Assembly: GCA_021648225.1 (NCBI GenBank)
Contig: JAKITE010000002.1
Location: forward strand, 9,516 to 73,515
Reading direction: 5' to 3'
From: Paracoccaceae bacterium
Lineage (GTDB): Bacteria > Pseudomonadota > Alphaproteobacteria > Rhodobacterales > Rhodobacteraceae
DNA: 64,000 bases
Position 1 is the stretch's first letter. Each line of letters starts with the position of its first letter. The notes beneath the pieces were generated by a model. It saw only the letters and a program-made list of their open reading frames with translations. It did no database searches and had not been told where the DNA came from. The position numbers and the translations under genes were made by a program. Of the stretch, positions 10,491-21,978 are shown piece by piece.

Positions 10491-10982
10491 TTAGCGGTAA
10501 GGCGCATCAAGTTCGATATTGCGGGCAATTTCGGCTTCCCAGCGTTCACCGTTGGCAAGCAATTTTTCTTTGTCGTAAAACAGTTCTTCGCGGGTTTCTG
10601 TGGCGTATTCAAAATTCGGGCCTTCAACAATGGCATCCACAGGACAAGCTTCCTGACAGAAACCGCAAAAAATGCATTTGGTCATGTCGATGTCATAACG
10701 CGTGGTGCGGCGAGAGCCATCGATCCGCGGTTCTGCATCAATGGTGATGGCCTGCGCGGGGCAAATCGCCTCACATAATTTGCAGGCAATGCAGCGTTCT
10801 TCACCATTGGGATAGCGACGCAAAGCGTGTTCGCCGCGAAAACGCGGGCTAAGCGGGCCTTTTTCATGGGGGTAGTTAATGGTGGCTTTGGGGCGGAAAA
10901 AATATTTCATACCGGTGCCAAACGCACCAATAAAATCCGTCAGCAAAAACCGCTTGATTACTTTTGAAACTGTAACCGTCAT
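10491..10982 (-). CDS. nuoI: NADH-quinone oxidoreductase subunit I
   Basis: 163 residues. It carries two 4Fe-4S clusters (N6a and N6b) that pass electrons towards NuoB. Both CxxCxxCxxxCP motifs are complete, with cysteines at about 64, 67, 70, 74 and 103, 106, 109, 113. An amphipathic N-terminal helix docks on the membrane arm. It lies 1 base after the nuoH stop. Confidence 0.97.
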   Translation of the reverse strand: MTVTVSKVIKRFLLTDFIGAFGTGMKYFFRPKATINYPHEKGPLSPRFRGEHALRRYPNGEERCIACKLCEAICPAQAITIDAEPRIDGSRRTTRYDIDMTKCIFCGFCQEACPVDAIVEGPNFEYATETREELFYDKEKLLANGERWEAEIARNIELDAPYR

Positions 10983-10983
10983 A

Positions 10984-12024
10984 TCAGCCCCCTATCGCCC
11001 AACGTGCATAGGCAGGAACGCCCATTTGCGCCATTGCCGCCACAAAAACCACCCAACCCAGCGATAGCGGCAGGAATACTTTCCAGCCCAGACGCATCAA
11101 TTGATCATAGCGATAGCGCGGCACCAATGCCTTGACCATGGCAAACATAAAGAACAGTGCAGCCATTTTCAGAACCATCCACCAGACCCCGTCGGGCAGG
11201 AATTCAACCGGCGACAGCCAACCACCAAAGAACAGGATCGCCATCAGCGCGCACATCAGCACCACGGCCATCAATTCGCCGATCATAAACAGCAAAAACG
11301 GCGTCGCGGAATATTCGACCTGAAAACCGGCAACCAGTTCGGCCTCGGCCTCGGGCAGATCAAATGGCGGGCGGTTGGTTTCGGCAAGGGCCGATACAAA
11401 AAACAGAATGACCATCGGGAAATGCGGCAGCCAATACCAGCCAAGCGCGCCATAACCGACGTCTTGCGCGTTAACAATGGCGCTAAAATTCAATGACCCC
11501 GTGGAAATCAATACCCCCACGATGATAAAGCCGATCGAGACCTCGTATGAAATCATCTGCCCGGCCGAACGCAGCGCCCCCAGAAACGGATATTTGGAAT
11601 TCGAGGCCCAGCCGCCCAGAATAACCCCGTAAACCTCCAATGATCCAATCGCGAAAATATACAAAACACCGACATTAAGGTCCGAAACCACCCAGCCATC
11701 GGCAAACGGAATCACCGCCCAGGCCACCACTGCCAGAATAAAGGTCAGCATAGGTGCTATGAAAAACACGGGCTTGTCAGCCCCCGCAGGCACTACGACT
11801 TCTTTGACGATATATTTGATAAAATCAGCAAAGCTTTGCAGCAAGCCAAACGGGCCGACCATGTTTGGCCCTTTGCGCATCTGCACCGCTGCCCAGATTT
11901 TGCGATCTGCATACATAAGGAACGCCAAAGCCACCAGAATAAGCACAACCACCAGCAATGCCTGCCCCAGAATCACCAGAAACGTGCCAAAATAGAACCC
12001 GAATATATTGATCATAAAGTCCAT
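10984..12024 (-). CDS. nuoH: NADH-quinone oxidoreductase subunit H
   Basis: 346 residues, eight or more membrane helices. This is the subunit that forms the quinone entry channel with NuoB and NuoD. The family loop with EVSIGF and the Glu/Asp-rich segment [20 protein letters not shown] are intact. The [22 protein letters not shown] stretch near the N-terminus is typical. The gene follows nuoG by 3 bases. Confidence 0.97.
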   Translation of the reverse strand: MDFMINIFGFYFGTFLVILGQALLVVVLILVALAFLMYADRKIWAAVQMRKGPNMVGPFGLLQSFADFIKYIVKEVVVPAGADKPVFFIAPMLTFILAVVAWAVIPFADGWVVSDLNVGVLYIFAIGSLEVYGVILGGWASNSKYPFLGALRSAGQMISYEVSIGFIIVGVLISTGSLNFSAIVNAQDVGYGALGWYWLPHFPMVILFFVSALAETNRPPFDLPEAEAELVAGFQVEYSATPFLLFMIGELMAVVLMCALMAILFFGGWLSPVEFLPDGVWWMVLKMAALFFMFAMVKALVPRYRYDQLMRLGWKVFLPLSLGWVVFVAAMAQMGVPAYARWAIGG

Positions 12025-12027
12025 ATT

Positions 12028-14040
12028 CTACTCCGCGGCCATTGGTTTTTGCGCCTGATTCAACTGGCTGAGTTCTGCCATAGTTTTAGAGGCACGCGCA
12101 ATCGGATTGGTCAAATAATAGTCAGAAATCGCACAATTAAATGCGCCGCCCTTCAGTTTCTTTGGCTTGGCCTTAACCCATTGATTTTCCGGCACAGCGT
12201 CCAGTGCTGCCAGATGCGGGAATTCCTTGAAAAGCAGGCTGCGAAGCTGTGCCAGATTGTCAAACGGCAAGGCCGCACCCAGTTCAGCCGACAGCGCGCG
12301 TAGTATCGCCCAGCCTTCGCGGGCATCACCCGGGGCAAACCCAGCGCGATTGGCCATTTGCGGGCGGCCTTCGGTATTGACAAAAATACCGGATTCTTCG
12401 GTGTAAGCCGCGCTTGGTAAAATCACATCAGCGCGGTGCGCGCCACGATCCCCGTGCGAGCCTTGATAAATCACAAACGGGCCGGCATCGATATCCAGCT
12501 CGTCGGCGCCAAGGTTATAAATCACCTCGGCCCCGTCAAGCGCGTTAATCATGCCACCCTCGGTGTTAAACCCGATATCCATGCCGCCAACCCGCGCAGC
12601 GGCGGTGTGCAGCACCATGAATTTGGAATTGGTGTTTTCAACCAGCTTTTTGGCGGCTTCCAGAACCGCTTCGCCGTCTTTGCCGGTTAATGCAGCCTGC
12701 CCGATGATCACCACGGCATCCATGTCTTTGGCAGGGCCGGTATCCTGATTGGCCAGTTTTTCCAGCGCGGCACGATCATTGCCGACATGGGTATATTCAT
12801 ACGTTAAATCAACGGCTTCGCCAAGCAAACCAACCGTAGCCCCCGCCGCCCAGGCCTTGCGAATACGCGCATTCAGCACCGGCGATTCCATGCGTGGGTT
12901 GGTCCCGATCAATTGAATCATCTGGGCATTGTCAATGTCTTCAATGCTGGCAGTGCCCACATATCCGGCACGATCATCAATCGGCAAATAGGCCCCGTCA
13001 ACCCGGCATTCCAGATTGCCACCGGCACCACCAATCAGCGATTTAAGCGCATACATGGTTTCCACGCTGGCCAGATCACCGGCAATCGCGGCGATCTTCT
13101 TGCCATCAACCGCATCGACAATAGCCTTGAATGCTTGGTCCCAACTGGCCTTTTGCAGCTTGCCATCAACCCGCACATAAGGCGTATCCAGCCGCTGGCT
13201 GCGCAAGCCATCCCACACAAAACGGGTTTTGTCGGAAATCCATTCTTCATTGATGCCATCATGATTGCGCGGCAATATCCGCATGACTTCGCGGCCTTTG
13301 GTATCCACCCGAATGTTTGATCCAAGCGCGTCCATCACGTCAATGGTCTCGGTTTTTCGTAATTCCCAAGGGCGTGCTGAAAACGCATATGGCTTGCTGG
13401 TCAGCGCGCCAACCGGACAAAGATCAATGATATTGCCTTGCAGATTGCTGTCGAGCGTCGCGCCCAGATAGGTGGTAATTTCCGCATCCTCGCCACGGCC
13501 GGTCTGGCCCATGGTCATGATGCCTGCAACCTCGGAAGTAAACCGCACACAGCGGGTGCAGGAAATACAGCGGGTCATGGTGGTGGCCACCAACGGCCCC
13601 AGTTGCAGATCATCGCTGGCGCGTTTGGCCTCGCGAGAGCGGCTGAAATCAACGCCGTAAGCCATGGCCTGATCTTGTAGATCACATTCGCCGCCCTGAT
13701 CACAGATCGGGCAATCCAGCGGGTGGTTCAGCAGCAAAAATTCCATCACGCCTTCGCGGGCCTTTTTCACCATAGGGGATTTGGTTTTCACCACCGGCGG
13801 CTGGCCTTCTGGCCCGGGGCGCAGATCACGCACCTGCATGGCGCAAGACGCGGCAGGTTTGGGCGGGCCACCCACGACCTCCACCAGACACATGCGGCAG
13901 TTGCCGGCAATGCTTAGGCGTTCGTGATAACAAAAACGCGGAATTTCAATTCCGGCAAGCTCCGCGGCCTGAAGAATGGTCATCGCGCCATCTACTTCCA
14001 GCTCAACGCCGTCGATGATGATTTTTTTAAGGTTTGTCAT
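12028..14040 (-). CDS. nuoG: NADH-quinone oxidoreductase subunit G
   Basis: 670 residues. The N-terminal 2Fe-2S domain has Cys 37, 48, 51 and 66. Next come the HxxxCxxCxxxxxC region ([14 protein letters not shown], near 107-120) and the N4/N5 4Fe-4S cysteines ([10 protein letters not shown] and LCPVGAL). Then there is a molybdopterin-oxidoreductase-like domain without cofactor. It belongs to the NADH-oxidising peripheral arm. It starts 51 bases after an unrelated small secreted-protein gene that interrupts the usual nuoF-nuoG adjacency. Confidence 0.96.
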   Translation of the reverse strand: MTNLKKIIIDGVELEVDGAMTILQAAELAGIEIPRFCYHERLSIAGNCRMCLVEVVGGPPKPAASCAMQVRDLRPGPEGQPPVVKTKSPMVKKAREGVMEFLLLNHPLDCPICDQGGECDLQDQAMAYGVDFSRSREAKRASDDLQLGPLVATTMTRCISCTRCVRFTSEVAGIMTMGQTGRGEDAEITTYLGATLDSNLQGNIIDLCPVGALTSKPYAFSARPWELRKTETIDVMDALGSNIRVDTKGREVMRILPRNHDGINEEWISDKTRFVWDGLRSQRLDTPYVRVDGKLQKASWDQAFKAIVDAVDGKKIAAIAGDLASVETMYALKSLIGGAGGNLECRVDGAYLPIDDRAGYVGTASIEDIDNAQMIQLIGTNPRMESPVLNARIRKAWAAGATVGLLGEAVDLTYEYTHVGNDRAALEKLANQDTGPAKDMDAVVIIGQAALTGKDGEAVLEAAKKLVENTNSKFMVLHTAAARVGGMDIGFNTEGGMINALDGAEVIYNLGADELDIDAGPFVIYQGSHGDRGAHRADVILPSAAYTEESGIFVNTEGRPQMANRAGFAPGDAREGWAILRALSAELGAALPFDNLAQLRSLLFKEFPHLAALDAVPENQWVKAKPKKLKGGAFNCAISDYYLTNPIARASKTMAELSQLNQAQKPMAAE

Positions 14041-14091
14041 TGGCAGATTCCTGCAAAAACCCGACCATTGGCAGGGTGTTCAAAAAATTAT

Positions 14092-14487
14092 TCATATCGT
14101 GTCCCAAGATGCTGCCTCGGGGTCGAGGTCGGAAATACATTCCCATACTTCGCGAAAATCCATAAAGCCGGAAAACAGATTGCCGTTAAATACCTGACCG
14201 GTCAAACAAATTTCGCTTACGCGACGCGCGCTAATCACAAAAGGATTTTCAAATATTTCAAAAAACGAACGGCTAACCCGCTCATTTTGATTGTCAAAAA
14301 CCTTGGCGTGGACAAGATAGCGCCGCACCAGATAACTGGTTTTTTGAAATTCACGCAAACATTGCTGCTGTGCCATCCGGTCAGGCCCGACTTCGGCACG
14401 GCAAATTCTTTGCCCCGCATCCGAATGCGTCGCCGCACTGGCCAGTGCGGGGGGCAACAGAAATAGCAATATAAGCAGGTATTTCAC
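14092..14487 (-). CDS. Small secreted protein of unknown function inside the nuo operon
   Basis: 131 residues. A clear signal peptide (Met-Lys, hydrophobic 3-17, cleavage near ALASA-AT) is followed by a mature part with four cysteines at about 29, 43, 94 and 117. The even number suits two periplasmic disulfides. I do not recognise the family. Small unknown ORFs between nuoG and nuoF are common in Rhodobacterales, but this one lacks the pattern I associate with DUF5333. The ATG at 14487 lies 3 bases after the nuoF stop, so it is surely co-transcribed. A role in complex I assembly is only a guess, because the product is exported whereas NuoF and NuoG are cytoplasmic. Confidence 0.72.
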   Translation of the reverse strand: MKYLLILLFLLPPALASAATHSDAGQRICRAEVGPDRMAQQQCLREFQKTSYLVRRYLVHAKVFDNQNERVSRSFFEIFENPFVISARRVSEICLTGQVFNGNLFSGFMDFREVWECISDLDPEAASWDTI

Positions 14488-14490
14488 TGG

Positions 14491-15786
14491 TTACTCCGCT
14501 GCAACCGCGCTGACGCGGCCGGTTTTTTGATGTTTGATCCGGTCCTCAATCTCATTTCTGAAATGCCGCACCAGCCCCTGAATTGGCCATGCCGCCGCAT
14601 CGCCAAGCGCGCAGATCGTGTGGCCTTCAACCTGTTTGGTCACGTCCAGCAACATGTCGATTTCCTCCAGCTCGGCCTCGCCGGTTACCAAACGGTCCAT
14701 GACCCGCATCATCCAGCCGGTGCCTTCGCGGCACGGGGTGCATTGGCCGCAGCTTTCGTGTTTGTAAAATTTGCTCAACCGCCAGATGGCTTTGATTACG
14801 TCGGTGGATTGGTCCATCACGATAACCGCCGCTGTGCCCAGCCCTGATCGTTGCTCGCGCAGCCAGTCAAAATCCATGATCGCATCATTGCAGATATCCG
14901 CAGGCAATAACGGCACCGAAGAACCACCCGGAATCACCGCTTTCAGGTTTTTCCAGCCGCCGCGCACCCCACCGCAATGCTTATCCAGCAATTCGCGCAA
15001 CGGAATAGACATGGCTTCTTCAACCACACAAGGGTTAACCACATGTCCCGAAATACCAAACAGCTTTGTGCCCGCGTTATTTGCGCGGCCAATACCGGCA
15101 AACCAATCCGGCCCACGGCGCAAAATGGTGGGCACAACCGCAATCGATTCAACATTGTTTACCGTGGTCGGGCAGCCATAAAGGCCGACACCGGCGGGAA
15201 AAGGCGGTTTCATGCGCGGCATGCCTTTGCGCCCCTCAAGGCTTTCCAGCAAGGCGGTTTCTTCGCCGCAAATATACGCACCCGCGCCATGCACCAGATA
15301 AAGATCAAAATCCCAACCGGATTTGGCAGCGTTTTTGCCCAGCAATCCCGCATCATAACATTCATCAATGGCATTTTGCAGGGCTTCGCGTTCGCGGATA
15401 AATTCACCGCGAATATAGATATATCCCGCATGCGCGCCCATGCCAAAACCGGCAATCAAACAGCCCTCGATCAGGGTATGGGGATCATGGCGCATGATCT
15501 CGCGGTCTTTGCAAGTGCCCGGTTCGGATTCGTCGGCATTGACCACCAGATAGCTGGGGCGACCGTCGCTTTCCTTGGGCATAAACGACCATTTAAGGCC
15601 GGTCGGAAAGCCCGCACCACCACGACCGCGCAGGCCGGAACCTTTGACCTGTTCAACAACCCAGTCGCGGCCTTCCTTGATAAAGCCTGCTGTGCCGTTC
15701 CAGTGGCCACGCGATTTTGCGCCCTTAAGCGAACGGTCATGCATGCCGTATAAATTGGTAAAGATCCGGTCTTGGTCTTTGAGCAT
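14491..15786 (-). CDS. nuoF: NADH-quinone oxidoreductase subunit F
   Basis: 431 residues, the NADH- and FMN-binding subunit. The glycine-rich [13 protein letters not shown] loop is at about 51-63. The FMN region includes [13 protein letters not shown]. The N3 4Fe-4S cluster motif [11 protein letters not shown] is near 353-363, with a fourth cysteine downstream in HTICALGD. The start at 15786 lies 1 base after the small DUF5337-like gene. Confidence 0.97.
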   Translation of the reverse strand: MLKDQDRIFTNLYGMHDRSLKGAKSRGHWNGTAGFIKEGRDWVVEQVKGSGLRGRGGAGFPTGLKWSFMPKESDGRPSYLVVNADESEPGTCKDREIMRHDPHTLIEGCLIAGFGMGAHAGYIYIRGEFIREREALQNAIDECYDAGLLGKNAAKSGWDFDLYLVHGAGAYICGEETALLESLEGRKGMPRMKPPFPAGVGLYGCPTTVNNVESIAVVPTILRRGPDWFAGIGRANNAGTKLFGISGHVVNPCVVEEAMSIPLRELLDKHCGGVRGGWKNLKAVIPGGSSVPLLPADICNDAIMDFDWLREQRSGLGTAAVIVMDQSTDVIKAIWRLSKFYKHESCGQCTPCREGTGWMMRVMDRLVTGEAELEEIDMLLDVTKQVEGHTICALGDAAAWPIQGLVRHFRNEIEDRIKHQKTGRVSAVAAE

Positions 15787-15787
15787 T

Positions 15788-16012
15788 TTACTCTCCGCTG
15801 TTTTGGCGCGAACGCCAAACCCTAAAAAATACGATCATCGCAAAGGCAAAACCTGCCAAGGCCATGAAATCAATCAAAAACGCAAAGCGCACCGGCATGC
15901 CTAGCTGGCCACCGATCCACGAACCACCCATAAGCAAAACCACTGCAGCAATCATCACATAGGATGCCAGCCGGGTCTGTTTACGTTGGTTTTCTTCTGC
16001 GTTTTTGGTCAT
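15788..16012 (-). CDS. Small two-helix membrane protein (DUF5337-like) of the nuo operon
   Basis: 74 residues. A charged N-terminus (about 1-15) is followed by two hydrophobic helices (about 17-36 and 41-64) and a basic tail ending WRSRQNSGE. It resembles the DUF5337 proteins I know from Rhodobacterales nuo operons; that match is from memory. It sits 1 base before nuoF and 2 bases after the gene for the membrane-anchored NuoE-tail domain. Function is unknown; an accessory or assembly role with the membrane arm is an inference from position. Confidence 0.75.
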   Translation of the reverse strand: MTKNAEENQRKQTRLASYVMIAAVVLLMGGSWIGGQLGMPVRFAFLIDFMALAGFAFAMIVFFRVWRSRQNSGE

Positions 16013-16014
16013 GG

Positions 16015-16569
16015 TTATTTTGCCAGTTCTTTGGCTTGATCTACCCAGTTGTCACGGCTGACACGGCCCTTGAAACTAACTAGATTCTGGTCGGCCCACT
16101 CTACTTCGGCGCTGCTCCAGCTTGCGATCTGGTCAAAATGAAATACGCCGGCTTTGTTCAGCTCTTTTTCCAGCTTTGGCCCGACGCCTTTGATTTTTTT
16201 CAAATCATCGCCTTTGCCGTCGCGGGCTTCGGTCAGTAATTCGGGCTTGCCATCTGTTGCTGCTGTCACTGGTTCGGATTCGGGTTCGGATACTTGCTCC
16301 GGTTCCGGTGTCGGCTCTGGCGCTGCGGGTGCGGGGGCTGGTGGCGTTTGCGCCGCGGCCGGAGCAACCGGAGCACTAACATCGGATGCTTGGCTTTCGG
16401 CCTGTGCCTTGCACAAATACGACGATAAAAACCAGCCAACAACCAACAGTACCAGCAACATAAAAATACTTGCTGTCAAAGACATCCATGGCATTAGAAC
16501 CACAGTAAATATTACTGAAATAATTGCGGCAATAATAAAATTACGCGTCATACATTTATTATAATCCAT
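16015..16569 (-). CDS. Membrane-anchored protein carrying the NuoE C-terminal domain
   Basis: 184 residues. Two hydrophobic helices (about 9-30 and 33-52) are followed by a Pro/Ala/Glu linker (about 57-107). A C-terminal domain of about 70 residues follows, containing [16 protein letters not shown] and ending in QAKELAK. That domain is nearly the same as the tail of NuoE encoded just upstream; it looks like a helix-hairpin-helix fold, which is also appended to ribosomal protein L21 in many alphaproteobacteria. The start at 16569 follows GGGAGATAAAATA. It lies 12 bases after nuoE. It probably arose by copying the nuoE end onto a membrane anchor. Confidence 0.8.
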   Translation of the reverse strand: MDYNKCMTRNFIIAAIISVIFTVVLMPWMSLTASIFMLLVLLVVGWFLSSYLCKAQAESQASDVSAPVAPAAAQTPPAPAPAAPEPTPEPEQVSEPESEPVTAATDGKPELLTEARDGKGDDLKKIKGVGPKLEKELNKAGVFHFDQIASWSSAEVEWADQNLVSFKGRVSRDNWVDQAKELAK

Positions 16570-16581
16570 TATTTTATCTCC

Positions 16582-17595
16582 CTATTTCATTAATTCTTTG
16601 GCCTGCTTTACCCATTCATCCCGTGTAATTCGCCCCTTGAAGCTGACAAGGTTTTCATCTGCCCAAGCAATTTCCTTGGCACTCCAGTTTGCGATCTGGT
16701 CAAAATGAAACACCCCCGCCCCGTTTAATTCTTTTTCCAGTTTCGGACCAACACCGCTGATTTTTTTCAAATCATCGGCGCCGCCATCACGCGGCTTGCT
16801 TAACAATACCGGCTTATCCGCATCTGCTGTTGCCACCACAGGTTCGGCGGGCTTTTTTACAGCGGCCTTTTCAGGTTTTGCCTTGGCTTTTGGTTTTGGT
16901 TTCGGGCGTGTCAAAACCGGAACCTCGTCCCCCTGAATACGTTTAACCGTATCCCCCAGCGCAACCGCAATCCCGACCGAGCCGTTGAATTCTTCGCCGG
17001 TAAAATCTTTTAATGTGGTCAATCCGCCCAGCGGCTCACAAGAAAAACGCCCGTTTTGTGAGCCGGGTTTTGGCACGTCGCCACGGGCAAAACCGGCCAA
17101 TATCTTACGAAAGCTATCGGCAGTCAGGTCCTCGTAATAATCCTTGCCGATCTGGGCCATGGGGGCATTGGCACAAGCCCCGAGGCATTCGACCTCTTCC
17201 CAGCTAAAATTACCGTCCGCAGAAATTTCATGGGGGTTCGGCGCAATGACTTCGCGGCATATCCCGATCAGGTCTTCAGCGCCGCAAATCATACAGGTTG
17301 TGGTACCGCAAACCTGCACATGGGCAATCGCACCCACGGGCTGCAACTGGAACATGAAATAGAAACTGGCAACTTCCAGCACGCGGATTTCAGCCATGCC
17401 AAGCATATTGGCCACATGTTCAATGGCAGGCTGGCTTACCCAGCCTTCTTGTTCCTGTGCGCGCCAAAGCAGCGGAATAACCGCGCTGGCCTGACGGCCC
17501 TCGGGGTATTTGGTGATCTGGCCCTCGGCCCATGCCAGATTGGCTGGGGTAAAGGCAAAGCTTTCAGGCTGGATGGCGTGTAAACGGCGTAGCAT
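16582..17595 (-). CDS. nuoE: NADH-quinone oxidoreductase subunit E with C-terminal extension
   Basis: 337 residues from the ATG at 17595. The thioredoxin-like core binds the N1a 2Fe-2S cluster through Cys 96, 101, 137 and 141 (CGTTTC, CLGAC). After about residue 200 comes a Lys/Pro-rich linker and then a 70-residue helix-hairpin-helix-like domain ([16 protein letters not shown] near 280) that is absent from E. coli NuoE but usual in Rhodobacterales. I prefer the ATG at 17595 over the one nine bases upstream. It forms a TAATG stop-start overlap with the preceding gene, and the family begins MLRRL. Confidence 0.95.
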   Translation of the reverse strand: MLRRLHAIQPESFAFTPANLAWAEGQITKYPEGRQASAVIPLLWRAQEQEGWVSQPAIEHVANMLGMAEIRVLEVASFYFMFQLQPVGAIAHVQVCGTTTCMICGAEDLIGICREVIAPNPHEISADGNFSWEEVECLGACANAPMAQIGKDYYEDLTADSFRKILAGFARGDVPKPGSQNGRFSCEPLGGLTTLKDFTGEEFNGSVGIAVALGDTVKRIQGDEVPVLTRPKPKPKAKAKPEKAAVKKPAEPVVATADADKPVLLSKPRDGGADDLKKISGVGPKLEKELNGAGVFHFDQIANWSAKEIAWADENLVSFKGRITRDEWVKQAKELMK

Positions 17596-18845
17596 TACCG
17601 GCAATTCCCCGCAGTAAGAGTAACAACATCACGGCTTGGGGGCAGTGTAATGACCCCTTCCGCTTCTAATTCGGTGATCAGGCCAAAGGCCGCATTCTGG
17701 TCCAGCCCGTCAACCGGCAGCAAGCTGCTGAATTCACCGGCAGTCATGGTGCAGTTATTGCCACGTAATACCTCGATAAAGATATCACGAGGTTCCATCG
17801 GGCCGCTGCCAACCGCAACACATAGCGGCGCAAGTATCTGCAAGGTCTGGCCGCCATCGGGCGAGGATGCCCGCCCGTCATTCATCATGCGCGAAGCAAT
17901 GCCCATGGCCAGATTATAATCCATACCGGCAGCATCGGTCATATCACGCGCATTGGCCTGCGTGATTTCACACGCATTTGCCGCTACCATCCTCAAAAAC
18001 TGTGCTTCCGGATCATCGGAGGTCTCTGGCGTTGCGACAACAACTTCAGGCGCATCACTGCCAGCTTCAACCGGGGTTGCCGCCATGGCCAAATCCGTGC
18101 AATCAGGGCTGGTGATGATCAAGGTTGTATTGTCTTCGGAATAATAGCCCAAACCAGCCTCAACCAGTTCGTCAGCAACAAGATAGACGTCTTCCATCAT
18201 CAGTCCGCTTGCGGGAAACAGTTGACGCGCATCTATTTCGGTCAACCTGCAATCATTTTGCGCCATAACCGACATGAAAACCCCCTCAAGGCTACCATTA
18301 TTTTCAACCGGAGCCGGGCTTTCGCTGGCAACAGGGGTGCAATAATCAGCGTTAATGGTCAGAGACATCCGGTCTTCCGATACCATAGCAATCCCCAAAT
18401 CCATCAGCTCGTCAGCCATTTGGTCGCCGGTCCGGGCAGACATGCCATTCTCGGGAAGGGTCGTTTTCATTTGTTCCTCGGTCATCCGGCACCCCAGTGG
18501 TGCCAGAATTCCAATAAACAGTGCTTGATCCGCCGTTAGTTCAATATTCCGCGTTGCTTGGCTATTAATATCGCAACTGCCATCAATGATTCTAAGGATT
18601 TCGGATTCAAATGCGACAACCCCTTGGTCGATCAGCGCTGTGGCTATTTCGCGGGTCAGGGATTTGTCAAAACCGTTCGCCGGAAAAATAATTTCAGCCT
18701 CGGCTTCGGTCATGGAACAGCCGTTATCGGCAATAAGATCAAGAAAAGCAGAAACCTGCATCGGGTCAGCATCTTGCGCAGCAGCCGGCTGCACCAGAAA
18801 TATGCCCAGGCCGGCAATAAAAGCTTTTACAATTTTCATCATCAC
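17595..18845 (-). CDS. Secreted five-repeat, cysteine-paired protein inside the nuo operon
   Basis: 416 residues. The signal peptide (about 1-23, ending AAA) is followed by five homologous units of about 63 residues at roughly 29-91, 104-169, 186-249, 279-342 and 352-415. Each unit has the pattern hydrophobic - N/D-x-C-x-(M/L/I)-T - G - A-x-x-(L/M) - G - L-x-I - C. The ten cysteines fall as pairs 43/91, 119/169, 199/249, 292/342 and 365/415, a spacing of 48-50, and there are no others. One disulfide per repeat in the periplasm is the likely reading. I do not recognise the family. It lies 16 bases after nuoD (AAAGGGTGTG before the ATG), and its stop overlaps the nuoE start. A link to complex I is inferred from this position only. 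Confidence 0.8.
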   Translation of the reverse strand: MMMKIVKAFIAGLGIFLVQPAAAQDADPMQVSAFLDLIADNGCSMTEAEAEIIFPANGFDKSLTREIATALIDQGVVAFESEILRIIDGSCDINSQATRNIELTADQALFIGILAPLGCRMTEEQMKTTLPENGMSARTGDQMADELMDLGIAMVSEDRMSLTINADYCTPVASESPAPVENNGSLEGVFMSVMAQNDCRLTEIDARQLFPASGLMMEDVYLVADELVEAGLGYYSEDNTTLIITSPDCTDLAMAATPVEAGSDAPEVVVATPETSDDPEAQFLRMVAANACEITQANARDMTDAAGMDYNLAMGIASRMMNDGRASSPDGGQTLQILAPLCVAVGSGPMEPRDIFIEVLRGNNCTMTAGEFSSLLPVDGLDQNAAFGLITELEAEGVITLPPSRDVVTLTAGNCR

Positions 18846-18861
18846 ACCCTTTCAAAACAGC

Positions 18862-20076
18862 TCAGCGATCAATTTCCCCGAACACCACATCCATAGAGCC
18901 TATCAACGCAGCAATATCTGCCAATTGATGGCCCTTGCCCATGAAATCCATCGCCGCCAGATGGGCATAGCCCGGCGCGCGGATTTTGACTTTGTAAGGC
19001 ATATTGGTGCCATTCGCGATCAGATAGACACCAAATTCGCCTTTGGGGGCCTCCACCGCCACATAAACCTCGCCTTCGGGCACATGGAACCCTTCGGAAT
19101 ATAGTTTGAAATGATGGATCAATGCCTCCATCGAGGTTTTCATATCGCCGCGTTTAGGCGGTGTCAGCTTGCCCCGCGCCAGCACATCCTGGCCTTTGCA
19201 TTCATTCAACTTTTCAATGGCTTGCAGAATGATTTTTACGCTTTCGCGCATTTCGGCCATACGCATTAAATAGCGATCATAACAATCACCATTGGTGCCA
19301 ACCGGAATTTGGAAATCGAATTCATCGTAACATTCATAAGGCTGATTGCGGCGCAAATCCCATGCAATACCGCTGGAACGCAGCATCACCCCCGTCAAGG
19401 CGTAATCCAGCGCGTCTTGCGGTTTCAAAATGCCGATATCGACATTACGTTGCTTGAATATCCGGTTTTCGGTCAGCAGGCTGGCCATGTCATCAAGGGT
19501 TGCCGGAAATTGCTCGGCCCAAATCGCGATATCATCCACCAGCTTTTGCGGCAGGTCCTGATGCACGCCGCCGGGGCGAAAATAATTGGCGTGCATGCGC
19601 GCCCCGCAAGCCCGTTCACAAAAAATCATCAGCGATTCGCGCTGATCAAACCCCCAAAGATTGGGTGTCAGCGCGCCAACATCCATGCCCTGCGAACCGA
19701 CATTCATCAGGTGATTCATAATCCGGCCAATTTCGCTGAACAGCACACGAATAAGCGAAGCACGGCGCGGAATTTCGGTTTTGGTCAGCTTTTCAATCGC
19801 CAGACACCAGGCATGTTCCTGATTCATCGGCGCGACATAATCAAGCCGGTCAAAATACGGCAGGCTTTGCAGATAGGTCCGGCTTTCCATCAGTTTTTCG
19901 GTGCCGCGATGCAACAGGCCGACATGCGGGTCGGCGCGCTCGACAATTTCGCCGTCCAGTTCCAGCACCATGCGCAAAACGCCGTGGGCGCTGGGGTGTT
20001 GCGGGCCAAAATTGATATTGAAATTGCGGATTTTATGTTTGCCGGTCAGGGCATCGCCGTTGGAACCGTCCATCAT
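18862..20076 (-). CDS. nuoD: NADH-quinone oxidoreductase subunit D
   Basis: 404 residues, the 49-kDa quinone-binding subunit related to NiFe-hydrogenase large subunits. The N-terminal [14 protein letters not shown] loop with the quinone-site His, the HRGTEKL motif and [12 protein letters not shown] are in place, and the C-terminus ends VFGEIDR as in the family. The start overlaps the nuoC stop (ATGATGG), so translation is coupled. Confidence 0.97.
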   Translation of the reverse strand: MMDGSNGDALTGKHKIRNFNINFGPQHPSAHGVLRMVLELDGEIVERADPHVGLLHRGTEKLMESRTYLQSLPYFDRLDYVAPMNQEHAWCLAIEKLTKTEIPRRASLIRVLFSEIGRIMNHLMNVGSQGMDVGALTPNLWGFDQRESLMIFCERACGARMHANYFRPGGVHQDLPQKLVDDIAIWAEQFPATLDDMASLLTENRIFKQRNVDIGILKPQDALDYALTGVMLRSSGIAWDLRRNQPYECYDEFDFQIPVGTNGDCYDRYLMRMAEMRESVKIILQAIEKLNECKGQDVLARGKLTPPKRGDMKTSMEALIHHFKLYSEGFHVPEGEVYVAVEAPKGEFGVYLIANGTNMPYKVKIRAPGYAHLAAMDFMGKGHQLADIAALIGSMDVVFGEIDR

Positions 20077-20678
20077 TTTACGTCTCCCTTTTCATCACCG
20101 GGCAGGATATATTCCGCACCCTCCCACGGAGACATGAAATCAAACTGGCGATATTCCTGGGTCAGGGATACCGGTTCGTATACACAACGCTTTTCAACCT
20201 CGTCATAGCGCATTTCCACATAACCCGTGGTCGGGAAATCTTTACGCAGCGGGTGGCCGGTAAAGCCATAATCGGTCAGCAAACGGCGCAGATCCGGATG
20301 GCCGGAAAACCGGATGCCATACATATCAAACACTTCGCGCTCAAACCAGTTTGCCGAGGGGTGGATATCGGTAATGGTAGGGGCGTTTTCATTTTCAGAC
20401 AGGTCCGCCTTGATCCGCACCCGCTGGTTCAGCACCATCGACAGGAAATGATAAACCAGCTCGAACCGCTTTTCACGCTCGGGGTAATCCACGGCAGTAA
20501 TGTCGATCATCATGGTAAACTGGCAAGAGGCATTGGTGCGCAGAAATTCCACAAAACCGGGAATGCTGGCAGGGATAATCCAAATCACCAATTCGCCGTT
20601 GACCACCTCAAAACGGCGCACCGCGTTGGTTTGCTTGGCCTCGATCAGATTGCCGAGTTCGTTAAGCGCTTCTGACAT
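20073..20678 (-). CDS. nuoC: NADH-quinone oxidoreductase subunit C
   Basis: 201 residues, the 30-kDa subunit that packs on NuoD and NuoI. The conserved [20 protein letters not shown] stretch (about 110-128) and the [19 protein letters not shown] motif that follows are intact. It is separate from nuoD, unlike the fused NuoCD of enterobacteria. It is 6 bases from nuoB and overlaps nuoD. Confidence 0.97.
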   Translation of the reverse strand: MSEALNELGNLIEAKQTNAVRRFEVVNGELVIWIIPASIPGFVEFLRTNASCQFTMMIDITAVDYPEREKRFELVYHFLSMVLNQRVRIKADLSENENAPTITDIHPSANWFEREVFDMYGIRFSGHPDLRRLLTDYGFTGHPLRKDFPTTGYVEMRYDEVEKRCVYEPVSLTQEYRQFDFMSPWEGAEYILPGDEKGDVK

Positions 20679-20684
20679 ATCTTT

Positions 20685-21574
<890 letters not shown>

Positions 21575-21701
21575 ATTAGCATTCCTTCACAGTCTTGCGC
21601 CCAAAATGTTGCAGCGCATAAGAGTCGCAACAGGTTTACCCCCCGCCACTGGGCAGGTCAACCGAACAAGCGTGCAATTACACATATTCACCTTTCCTGA
21701 A

Positions 21702-21715
21702 TTGACCTGAATCAA
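21702..21715. promoter_or_regulatory. Fnr/FnrL-type box upstream of nuoA
   Basis: TTGAC-CTGA-ATCAA matches the Crp-Fnr consensus TTGAT-N4-ATCAA at 9 of 10 positions, and it also fits the relaxed TTGAY-N4-RTCAA used in Rhodobacterales. It lies 128 bases before the nuoA start. Oxygen-linked control of complex I is the natural inference. Its position relative to the true transcription start is unknown. Confidence 0.55.
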
Positions 21716-21900
21716 GCTGGAATTATGGAAAATTAGCGAGGCAAGGTTAACAAGCTGACAAAGCCGGTTTTATCTTGGCATTCGCGTGATCAAGCCCCGA
21801 ACGCCACCTTTGCAAATCCGGCATTTATTTCAATTCCCGACAGGTATTCATGTGCCGGATAAGTAAAACAATGGGTTTTTGACCGAAAACCGGCTAAAAT

Positions 21901-21978
21901 TGTAACATTCATAAAGCAACCGTTATCTCACCGGCTTGTGAATAGCAGTTGATTGGAACTCTGTTTAGCAATTGTAAC
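21901..21978 (+). promoter_or_regulatory. Paired TGTAAC elements upstream of bufA
   Basis: TGTAAC occurs at 21901-21906 and again at 21973-21978, each preceded by AT, with starts 72 bases apart. TGTAAC-like sequences are typical -35 elements of ECF sigma factors, and bufferin genes of Caulobacter are under an ECF factor (SigF), whose -35 is similar. I cannot assign a firm -10 element. The proximal copy is 46 bases from the bufA ATG. Confidence 0.35.

Noticed and set aside
19309..20208. 299-codon ORF opposite nuoD and nuoC
   Set aside because: Lies wholly over conserved complex I genes, no family match, no ribosome site.
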